Positions 6,123-13,007 of a stretch of DNA of 64,000 nucleotides are shown one piece after another. The translations under genes and the position numbers were made by a program. Each line of letters starts with the position of its first letter. Position 1 is the stretch's first letter. This stretch comes from JBCCSZ01 sp039821145 (GTDB taxonomy: Bacteria > Bacteroidota > Bacteroidia > Chitinophagales > Saprospiraceae), in assembly GCA_039821145.1 (NCBI GenBank), contig JBCBOS010000005.1, positions 248,001-312,000 of the forward strand, read 5' to 3'. Below the pieces are notes generated by a model. The model did not search any database, was not told the DNA's origin, and saw only the letters and a program-made list of their open reading frames with translations.

Positions 6123-8828
6123 ATGAAGCGATTTTCCTTCTTGTTTACGTTTTTCCTAGGCATGATGCTCTTGGCCAACCATCCTGCAAACGCACAATCC
6201 ATGGACGGACTCCCTCCCCTCATTGATCGGGAAATTATCTTTGGCAACCCCGAAATATCGGGAGCACAGCTCTCTCCAGATGGGAAATACGTCTCGTTCG
6301 TCAAACCTTACAATGATGTCCGAAATGTCTGGGTCAAAAAGGTCGATGAACCCTTTGAGGCCGCCAAACCTGTGACGGCCAGCACCACCAGACCCATTCC
6401 AGGCTATTTCTGGAGCCGCGACAGCAAGTATTTGCTCTACGTACAAGACAAAGGGGGCGACGAAAACTTCCACGTCTATGCCCTCGATCCATTTGCAGCT
6501 CCTGCCGAAGGAGCCGAAGTACCCGAAGCTCGCAACCTCACCCCCATCGATGGCGTCCGCGCCTTCATTTACAGAGTTCCCCGCAGCAATCCAGACCTGC
6601 TGTATGTTGGCTTGAACGACCGCGACCCTTCCTGGCACGATCTATATACAGTAAAAATCTCTACTGGCGACCTCACACTCGTCCGCCAAAACGACAACCA
6701 GCTCACCAGCTGGACCTTCGATACCAAGGACCAAATCCGCATGGCATCCCGCACAGCTGAGGATGGCGGTACCGAATTGATGGTCGTAGACGGCGACTCT
6801 TTCAAAAAGTGCTACTCCTGCTCTGTCTTTGAATCTTGCGGCATCACCCGCTTCCACAAAGATGGCAAACGTGCCTACATGGTTACCAACAAGGGCGGAG
6901 ATGTCGATCTGAGTCAATTGGTGCTCTTCGATCCAAGTACCGGAAAAACGGAGTTGGTTGAATCCGATCCCGAAAAGCAGGTCGATTTTGGAGGAGCCAA
7001 TTTCTCCAATAAGACCAATGAGATGATCTTGACCTCTTACACAGGTGACAAAACCCGCTTGTACTTCAAGGATAAATCCTTCGAAAAAGACTACAACTGG
7101 CTCAAGAAAGAACTTCCTGGCTACGAAATCAGCATGGGCTCCATGACAACCAATGAAGACATGATGCTCGTCTATGCCAACAAGGATACGGATCCGGGAG
7201 CCACCTACTTATTCGACAGGAAAAAACAAAAGCTGACCTTCCAGTACCGCCCTCGTCCAAAATTGCCGGTAGAGTCCCTGGCAGAAATGAAGCCGATTCG
7301 CTACAAGTCTTTGGACGGACTCGAAATCCCTGCTTACCTGACCGTCCCCAAAGGAGTGGAAGCCAAAAATCTTCCCCTGATCATCTTCCCACACGGTGGT
7401 CCTTGGGCACGAGACTACTGGGGCTACAACCCCTATTCACAGTTCTTGGCCAACCGCGGCTATGCCGTTTTGAGTGTCAACTTCCGCAGTTCCACTGGTT
7501 TTGGCAAGAAATTCCTCAACGCAGGAAACGGAGAATGGGGCCAAAAAATGCAGGATGACCTCACTGCTGGTGCCAAGTACTTGGTGGAGCAAGGCATCGC
7601 CGATGAAAAACGCATTGGCATCATGGGCGGGTCTTATGGTGGCTATGCGACCCTGGCCGGCCTCACCTTTACTCCTGATGTATACGCAGCTGGTGTTTCC
7701 ATCGTCGGTCCCTCCAACTTGATTACCCTGCTGGAGTCCATTCCTCCTTACTGGGAGTCCATCCGCGAGATGTTCTACCAACGCATGGGCAACCCAACTA
7801 CCGAAGAAGGAAAGGCCCAACTCGTCAGCCAGTCTCCTCTCTATAGTGCCGACAAGATCAAAGTACCTCTCATGGTGGTGCAAGGTGCCAACGACCCAAG
7901 GGTCAAAAAAGCAGAGTCTGATCAGATTGTTGTGGCCATGAGAGAACTGAAGTTGCCCGTCGAATACATTTGTGCTCCTGATGAAGGACACGGTTTCAGA
8001 AGACCAGAAAACAACATGGCCTTCCTGGCGGCGGCTGAAAAATTCCTGGCCAAGCACCTCGGTGGAAGATACCAGGAGGAGATGCCAGAGGAAATTGCCA
8101 AGCGATTGGAAGAGATCACAGTTGACATCAATACGGTAACACTGCCAGAAAAAATCGACGAGAGCAAGCTGTCTGCAGCACTCCCTACTCCACAGGCCGA
8201 TCTGCAAGCAAGTGCTACCAAGTACAAAATGCTCATCAAGATGGGGGCCAACGAAATGTCCATGGACGTCGAGCAGAAGGTAGAAGAGGCAGATGGCAAT
8301 TGGGTGGTCACGCAGGTAGCCAAGTCTACCATGGGCTCCATGAAGGACGTCAGCACCATCAAAAAAGGCAGCCTGACTCCTGTCTCCAGAATGGTGGAGC
8401 AAGGTCCGGTCAAAATCAACCTGGAACACGGCGAGGACAAGATCACCGGGTCCATGGACATGAATGGCAAAAAGAATCCAATCACTGCTGATCTGGACGG
8501 CCCTGTATTCGCCGATGGCGCTGCGCTCTACGAAACGCTCGCTACCCTCCCACTGGCAGATGGTTATACGACTGTCTACCGGGTCTTCGACGTACAACAG
8601 CAGAAGACACAGGCCTACGAGCTCAAAGTGGTCGGTTCAGAGACTGTTGAAGTACCTGCCGGTAGTTTCAAGGTATTCAAAGCAGAGATCAAGGCCCTGA
8701 GCGACACTCCTGGCGATACAGTGGTGTGGTTGTGTACAGAAGAAGGCAAGCGCGGTTTGATCAAATCTACTGCCACCATGCCTCAAATGGGCGGTGCCAA
8801 GATGACCATGGAGCTGAGCGGCAAGTAA
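6123..8828 (+). CDS. Secreted S9 family prolyl oligopeptidase-like serine peptidase
   Basis: About 901 residues from the ATG at 6123. That start gives a clean signal peptide (MKRFSFLFTFFLGMMLLANHPANAQ), whereas the frame also opens 45 nt upstream. A beta-propeller region (about 30-400) precedes an alpha/beta-hydrolase catalytic domain with GGSYGGYA (nucleophile about S504), GANDPRV (about D591) and DEGHGF (about H623), the order expected of DPP IV/acylaminoacyl peptidase relatives. Such enzymes cleave short peptides, often after proline or acylated residues, in the periplasm. The C-terminal 230 residues after the catalytic domain are an unusual extension without a motif I recognise; they resemble neither a T9SS sorting domain nor a propeller. 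Monocistronic, with a strong terminator 52 nt after the stop. Confidence 0.92.
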   Translation: MKRFSFLFTFFLGMMLLANHPANAQSMDGLPPLIDREIIFGNPEISGAQLSPDGKYVSFVKPYNDVRNVWVKKVDEPFEAAKPVTASTTRPIPGYFWSRDSKYLLYVQDKGGDENFHVYALDPFAAPAEGAEVPEARNLTPIDGVRAFIYRVPRSNPDLLYVGLNDRDPSWHDLYTVKISTGDLTLVRQNDNQLTSWTFDTKDQIRMASRTAEDGGTELMVVDGDSFKKCYSCSVFESCGITRFHKDGKRAYMVTNKGGDVDLSQLVLFDPSTGKTELVESDPEKQVDFGGANFSNKTNEMILTSYTGDKTRLYFKDKSFEKDYNWLKKELPGYEISMGSMTTNEDMMLVYANKDTDPGATYLFDRKKQKLTFQYRPRPKLPVESLAEMKPIRYKSLDGLEIPAYLTVPKGVEAKNLPLIIFPHGGPWARDYWGYNPYSQFLANRGYAVLSVNFRSSTGFGKKFLNAGNGEWGQKMQDDLTAGAKYLVEQGIADEKRIGIMGGSYGGYATLAGLTFTPDVYAAGVSIVGPSNLITLLESIPPYWESIREMFYQRMGNPTTEEGKAQLVSQSPLYSADKIKVPLMVVQGANDPRVKKAESDQIVVAMRELKLPVEYICAPDEGHGFRRPENNMAFLAAAEKFLAKHLGGRYQEEMPEEIAKRLEEITVDINTVTLPEKIDESKLSAALPTPQADLQASATKYKMLIKMGANEMSMDVEQKVEEADGNWVVTQVAKSTMGSMKDVSTIKKGSLTPVSRMVEQGPVKINLEHGEDKITGSMDMNGKKNPITADLDGPVFADGAALYETLATLPLADGYTTVYRVFDVQQQKTQAYELKVVGSETVEVPAGSFKVFKAEIKALSDTPGDTVVWLCTEEGKRGLIKSTATMPQMGGAKMTMELSGK

Positions 8829-8880
8829 TGTAATGTAATGTCGCAACAGCTGATCCTTTCCAAGCGGAGGATCAACACAA

Positions 8881-8922
8881 GTGGCCGAAGCAGAACTGTA
8901 TCTGCTTCGGCCACTCTTTTTT
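8881..8922 (+). terminator. Rho-independent terminator after the S9 peptidase gene
   Basis: Perfect 13-bp stem (GTGGCCGAAGCAG with CTGCTTCGGCCAC), 8-nt loop, followed by TCTTTTTT. It also lies just downstream of the convergent OsmC gene and may serve both directions. Confidence 0.9.
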
Positions 8923-8934
8923 GTTGACTTGGTC

Positions 8935-9405
8935 TCAGTCTACAGAAATGGAGGCCAGGTGCTCTACCGGAAAGTTGACCGAACGCGCAATGAAACAATA
9001 ACTGTGGGCTTTGCTGTGCAGTTCGAGTGCCAGATCGTAGTCCGAATCGGAGCTGATGTGTACCCTTGGTTGCAGCAATACCTTGGTGAACTGCCCCTGT
9101 CCTTGGGGCAATTCCTCCATCCAGCCTTCCGGATGATCCACATAACTGTTGACATGGATGCCCCCAACTGCACAGAAATGCAAATACCAAAGCATGTGGC
9201 AACTCGACAGAGAGGAAACCAGCAATTCCTCTGGATTGTAGCGCTCGGGATTGCCGCGAAAGGCTGGATCAGAAGAAACGAGCAATGGCGGCTTGCCCTC
9301 GCCCATCAATTTGTGATCGCGACTGTAGGCACGATAGGAAGAAGTGCCTTTGCCCAGATTGCCCGTCCATTCCAAGTGCAGGCTGTAGTGGTGTTGTTTG
9401 CTCAT
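8935..9405 (-). CDS. OsmC family peroxiredoxin-like protein
   Basis: 156 residues, OsmC/Ohr superfamily, which reduces organic hydroperoxides with two cysteines. The first cysteine is in ELLVSSLSSCHMLWYLHFC and the second region is HSKAHSYCFIARSVNFPV, matching the family spacing (C at about 69 and C at about 138). The N-terminal beta region LEWTGNLGKGTSSYRAYSRDH is typical of the 'OsmC-related' subgroup found in Bacteroidota. Its start codon overlaps the stop of the upstream acetyltransferase gene by 4 nt (ATGA), so the two are translationally coupled. A peroxide- or thiol-stress role is inferred from the family. Confidence 0.88.
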   Translation of the reverse strand: MSKQHHYSLHLEWTGNLGKGTSSYRAYSRDHKLMGEGKPPLLVSSDPAFRGNPERYNPEELLVSSLSSCHMLWYLHFCAVGGIHVNSYVDHPEGWMEELPQGQGQFTKVLLQPRVHISSDSDYDLALELHSKAHSYCFIARSVNFPVEHLASISVD

Positions 9406-9917
9406 TGGTCAGATTTGTCGATTCGATAAATCAAAGTCGGTTTGCCATTTTCCAGCCGCTTTTCTACCTGCTGCATGCCCAGGCGCTCTGCCACCCGCTG
9501 AGAGGCGTGATGAGACTCATCCATGGCCGCCACAAGATGGGAAAATCCCAGTCGTTCAAAGGCGTAGCGCATGATCCGGCCAGCACACTCGGTGGCCAAG
9601 CCTCGCCCGGTATGGATTTCTCTCAGGATGTAAATCAGCTGGGGTTGGGATTCCTCAAAAAAGTACCACAAGCCAGTGTAGCCAAGGACTGCATTGGAAT
9701 GCTTGTCGACAATTTTCCACAGTCCAAAATCATCACCTTTGAAGTAGGACATGTTTTGCTCCAGAATCTCATCGGCCTGTTGTTGGGAAATGATCTCGTC
9801 GTCCCACAGGTATTGGCGAACAAAGGGATCGGTATTGAGTTGCAAAAATAGAGATAGATCTTCCCTGACAAATGGCAGTAAAATGGATCTGTCGGTGAGC
9901 AGTATGGGAGCATTCAT
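9402..9917 (-). CDS. GNAT family N-acetyltransferase (RimJ/RimL type)
   Basis: 171 residues from the ATG at 9917 (MNAPILLTDRSILLPFVRED). The frame is open for about 100 codons upstream, but that part does not match the family. Acetyltransf_3 pattern: N-terminal TDRSILLPFVREDL, central LGYTGLWYFFEESQPQLIYILREIHTGRGLATECAGRIMRYAFERLGF with the acetyl-CoA loop in GRGLATE, and the C-terminal AMDESHHASQRVAERLGMQ. It transfers an acetyl group from acetyl-CoA to an amine; the substrate cannot be read from sequence. First gene of a two-gene operon with the OsmC-like gene. Confidence 0.88.
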   Translation of the reverse strand: MNAPILLTDRSILLPFVREDLSLFLQLNTDPFVRQYLWDDEIISQQQADEILEQNMSYFKGDDFGLWKIVDKHSNAVLGYTGLWYFFEESQPQLIYILREIHTGRGLATECAGRIMRYAFERLGFSHLVAAMDESHHASQRVAERLGMQQVEKRLENGKPTLIYRIDKSDQ

Positions 9918-10010
9918 CCTAGTAGACCTTATGTGTAGTTTAGCGCAAGCGTAAAAAATCAAAACAATGAAAGGCCATATTTGGTTGTAGAAGCGAACAA
10001 TGGTTGAAAA

Positions 10011-10571
10011 ATGGACTACCTCAAAAAAATTCTTCTGGAAATGATTCCCGTAGTGCTTGGCGTACTCGTGGCTCTGTTCATCAACAATGGGAAAGAACAT
10101 TTTGACAACCAGCGTTTTGTCAACAAAGTATTCAAGAGCATTCACCAAGAAATGATCGCCAACCAGAAAGAGTTTGACGATGTGATGGAACGACAATATG
10201 CCCTGATCGACACCTTCAAAGTCTATCAAGACTCTTCTATATCCATACTCGACTTATTGGGCAAGACCAATGGACTGCAAGTCCCAACTGTCAAAAACAT
10301 CTCCTGGCGGTCTTTTCTGAACTCCAAGATCGAACTGATCAACTTCGATTGCCTCTCTACTTTGACAGACATTGACGAGAGCAAAAAAATCTTGCAACTC
10401 AAGGTAGAACGCCTGATGGATCACCTGCTGGGCGAGGTGGAGGCCACCGATTCGGCCAGCAAACGCAAACTCGTCATCCACACGGTCAACGTAATCGACA
10501 GCGAAAAGGAATTGGCCAGACTTTACAAAAAATACCTATCCGAATGTGCGCAAAACAAGGCTGTCGACTAG
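10011..10571 (+). CDS. DUF6090-like membrane-anchored protein
   Basis: 186 residues. One N-terminal transmembrane helix (about residues 8-25, LLEMIPVVLGVLVALFI) is followed by NNGKEHFDNQRFVNKVFKSIHQEMIANQKEF and a mostly helical soluble region. This layout, a short inner-membrane anchor and then a helical periplasmic or cytoplasmic part with repeated acidic/basic heptads, is that of DUF6090-type proteins common and often paralogous in Bacteroidota. Function unknown. It is transcribed divergently from the GNAT/OsmC operon and ends 4 nt before the convergent zinc-ribbon gene. Confidence 0.7.
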   Translation: MDYLKKILLEMIPVVLGVLVALFINNGKEHFDNQRFVNKVFKSIHQEMIANQKEFDDVMERQYALIDTFKVYQDSSISILDLLGKTNGLQVPTVKNISWRSFLNSKIELINFDCLSTLTDIDESKKILQLKVERLMDHLLGEVEATDSASKRKLVIHTVNVIDSEKELARLYKKYLSECAQNKAVD

Positions 10572-10575
10572 CTCG

Positions 10576-11286
10576 TTAACTCCCTTTCTTCCCCCACTCC
10601 CCTTTCACGGGGCGATCCTTGATTTTCAAAAACAACTCGATTTGCTGCTCGATGTATTTGCCGTACTCATCGGAGTGAAGATTTTTGACAAGCGTTTCCC
10701 GAGTCCCATTTTTCAAGGCCATGACAATGGAAAAGGCGTACACCGGATTGCCATTGGAACTCCCCACGCTGTAGCGTTGGACAAAGACCTGTTCGATGTC
10801 GGAAGAATGGTAGTACTTGTCGGATTGGATCAAAAAATTGATGGGCCGATGCTCGATGGACACTCGCTCTGAATTGACGGTGATGTAGGTTGTATTGAAC
10901 AGATAGCCCAAGCTGGAGTAGATCAGGTACAGGCCAACGAGCAAAAAAGGAGTCAAAAACAGAACGAATGGCCACTGGCCCGCCAAAGCAACGAAGAAGG
11001 TGATGAAAAAAATGAAGCCATTCCACAGCAGGCAGAAAAACAGGGTGAACCGGGAGCCAATCGCCCGCCAATTGACCATGATTTCCAACTCACTCATCAA
11101 CTTGAGGACTTCTATACCAGGGGGCATCAGCAACTCTTCCCGATAGGGAGCGGGCGGCAAGGCCTGATCGAGCTGTTCGCTGAATTCAAAGATGTTGTTG
11201 CAAGTTTGGCACTTGGCAATGGTCTTGACCAGGTTGACATCATCGGCCTGGATATCGCTTTCACATTCTGGACAATGAAGATGCAT
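10576..11286 (-). CDS. Zinc-ribbon membrane protein, function unknown
   Basis: 236 residues. It opens with a four-cysteine zinc ribbon, CPECESD...KCQTCNN (residues 5-31). Two hydrophobic helices follow at about 85-105 and 110-130 (FTLFFCLLWNGFIFFITFFVALAGQWPFVLFLTPFLLVGLYLIY), then a beta-rich PH-like soluble domain (TVNSERVSIEHRPINFLIQSDKYYHSSDIEQVFVQRY). The order ribbon, two membrane helices and PH-like domain is seen in uncharacterised membrane proteins of several phyla. The start and N-terminal ribbon agree well, so the start is secure. Convergent with the DUF6090-like gene. Confidence 0.8.
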   Translation of the reverse strand: MHLHCPECESDIQADDVNLVKTIAKCQTCNNIFEFSEQLDQALPPAPYREELLMPPGIEVLKLMSELEIMVNWRAIGSRFTLFFCLLWNGFIFFITFFVALAGQWPFVLFLTPFLLVGLYLIYSSLGYLFNTTYITVNSERVSIEHRPINFLIQSDKYYHSSDIEQVFVQRYSVGSSNGNPVYAFSIVMALKNGTRETLVKNLHSDEYGKYIEQQIELFLKIKDRPVKGEWGKKGS

Positions 11287-11484
11287 GTTGTTTGATCGAT
11301 TTTTGTCAGATCAGCTTGGAATTTCAGTCTTTGGCCCGAAATTTCAAGTGTGATCGTAAAACGAAGATACAGGATCGGCAAGCAATTAGGCTTATATGGC
11401 TCAAAATATTGTGCCGAACCTGCCACCAATTTGGCAAGACAAAAAAGAAATGAGAGCGAAAAGCACATTGCGATGCAAAAAACT

Positions 11485-11492
11485 TATATTTG
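11485..11492 (+). promoter_or_regulatory. Candidate -7 element TATATTTG
   Basis: Matches the Bacteroidota -7 consensus TAnnTTTG, 62 nt upstream of the 11554 start. No TTG at the right distance was seen, so support is weak. Confidence 0.3.
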
Positions 11493-11553
11493 TTTTATCT
11501 TACTTTTCCAATTCCCATGAACAACGAGGTCCGTCCTCCCAACAGATCGACCT

Positions 11554-11814
11554 ATGGCAAGTCCAAAGAAAAAAATAGATCAATTCAAAGAGTGGCAACT
11601 CAGCCGCGATCAAATGTACCAGTACAAAGGAAAGGCCAATGCCCATTTCGTGGTCAATGGTGTTGTATTTCACAACTCGGCCTCCCAGCAAGCTTCTCAT
11701 GTGTTGCGACAACTGGAGCCAGTAGCAGAGACACCCGATCTCCCATCGGTGGGGTTTTCTTCTGGCGGATGGCTGCGGCGCGCTCGACAGAGAGTGAGCG
11801 GATGGTTTAAATAA
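11554..11814 (+). CDS. Small hypothetical protein upstream of DUF434 gene
   Basis: 86 residues, basic at both ends (MASPKKKIDQFKEWQLSRDQMYQYKG... and ...GGWLRRARQRVSGWFK), with no membrane segment or motif that I recognise. It ends 8 nt before the DUF434 gene and is likely co-transcribed with it. A second frame over the same stretch (11490-11810) is longer but has a composition untypical of this genome, so I prefer the 86-residue product. Function unknown. Confidence 0.5.
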   Translation: MASPKKKIDQFKEWQLSRDQMYQYKGKANAHFVVNGVVFHNSASQQASHVLRQLEPVAETPDLPSVGFSSGGWLRRARQRVSGWFK

Positions 11815-11822
11815 AACACACC

Positions 11823-12530
11823 TTGGCACAAAGAAACAGAGGCAAGCAGTCCAAAGACGATGAGTTTTTTGCCCCTAAGTGGCACCCCATCTTCACTTCA
11901 GCCATCGACGACATGGTCTACCTTCTGAGCCGCGGCTACGCCTCTGGCTCGGCCCTGCAACTGGTGGGCAACCGCCATCGCTTGAACAAACGGCAGCGGC
12001 TGGCCATTCAGCGGATCAGCACAAGCGAGCAAGATGCCAAGCTGCGGGGACAGAAAAGTTGCCCAAGCAGCAGTCTACAAGGAGCGTCAGTAGAAATCGA
12101 CGGCTTCAACCTACTCATCTTACTGGAAGGAGCCATCTCGGGTGCCTACATTTTCCAAGGGCGAGACGGGATCTATCGAGACATTTCGAGCGTCCACGGC
12201 TCCTACAAACGAGTACAGCAAACCGAAAGTGCCATCCACCTGATCGGCAATGCCCTGCAAAGCCTACAAGTCCAATCCGTCAAATGGTACCTGGACCAAC
12301 CCATCTCCAACAGCGGCCGACTCAAGACGCGCCTGCTGGAAATCAGCGAGCAAGAAGACTGGGGCTGGGAAGTAGAATTGGTTTACTCTCCCGACAAAGT
12401 ATTGGCCCAAAGCCAACAGATCGTCATCTCCTCCGATGGCTGGATACTGGACCAAGCCACTCGCTGGTTCAATCTGGGCGCCCACCTGATCGATGCCCAC
12501 CTGCCACAAGCCAATTTGCTCAAACTCTGA
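11823..12530 (+). CDS. DUF434 domain-containing protein
   Basis: 235 residues. It begins NRGKQSKDDEFF, then the DUF434 signature AIDDMVYLLSRGYASGSALQLVGNRHRLNKRQRLAIQRI, followed by an NYN/PIN-like segment (VEIDGFNLLILLEGAISGAYIFQGRDGIYRDISSVHGSYK) with acidic residues that could bind metal. Function unestablished; the D-G-x-N start and the later D residues suggest a nuclease-like fold, which is inference. The start is a TTG at 11823, because the next ATG in frame would delete the conserved RGxxxxD start. Second gene of a small operon. Confidence 0.75.
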   Translation: MAQRNRGKQSKDDEFFAPKWHPIFTSAIDDMVYLLSRGYASGSALQLVGNRHRLNKRQRLAIQRISTSEQDAKLRGQKSCPSSSLQGASVEIDGFNLLILLEGAISGAYIFQGRDGIYRDISSVHGSYKRVQQTESAIHLIGNALQSLQVQSVKWYLDQPISNSGRLKTRLLEISEQEDWGWEVELVYSPDKVLAQSQQIVISSDGWILDQATRWFNLGAHLIDAHLPQANLLKL

Positions 12531-12859
12531 GCAGAAAGGCCGTATGCCCTGCGCCAAGTCCGGAAAGACAAAAAGTTTTGACCACAAAAATTCAGGCTGG
12601 GCAAGGCTTTGGGAGAAAAAAGGGCTTTATGCCCCGTCACAAATCGCTCAAAACATTCATTTTTCCAAAAAAAACACCTCATTTGGGCTTTTTGGCCCGG
12701 ATTTTGAACTTTATTGTGCAAATAAGCCGCTCGGCTGGTCGAATATCAATTATTTTTTGTCATATATTTTAAATAAAATTTCTTTCTTTCCTCTTTGATC
12801 TTCTCTCTTCTGATCTGTCTTCCCTGTCACACAAAGCCCCGGTCGAAAGTTGCATTTTG
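12531..12859 (+). other. Gene-free stretch upstream of the CHU_C surface-protein gene
   Basis: Open frames here continue from the DUF434 region or are low-complexity. I see no gene. The last part leads into the promoter at 12860. Confidence 0.5.
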
Positions 12860-12890
12860 TTGACTTGCATCGCTTTTGCCCCTACTTTTG
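12860..12890 (+). promoter_or_regulatory. Bacteroidota-type promoter of the 13008 gene
   Basis: TTG, 20-nt spacer, TACTTTTG (TAnnTTTG). It lies about 118 nt upstream of the start codon. It is among the best consensus matches seen in the window. Confidence 0.65.
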
Positions 12891-13007
12891 TATCAACGAT
12901 TCTTACAAAACATACTTCCTCCCACCACAACGACAGATTCCCCCTAGATTAACAATCCCCATTTTGTATCTCCCCCCGCATTGTTAATTGCCGAACGAAT
13001 CTTAACC

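Noticed and set aside
11490..11810. 106-codon plus-strand frame overlapping the 86-residue protein
   Set aside because: Composition rich in Ser/Arg/Gly and shadow-like; the 11554 frame has better spacing to the DUF434 gene.
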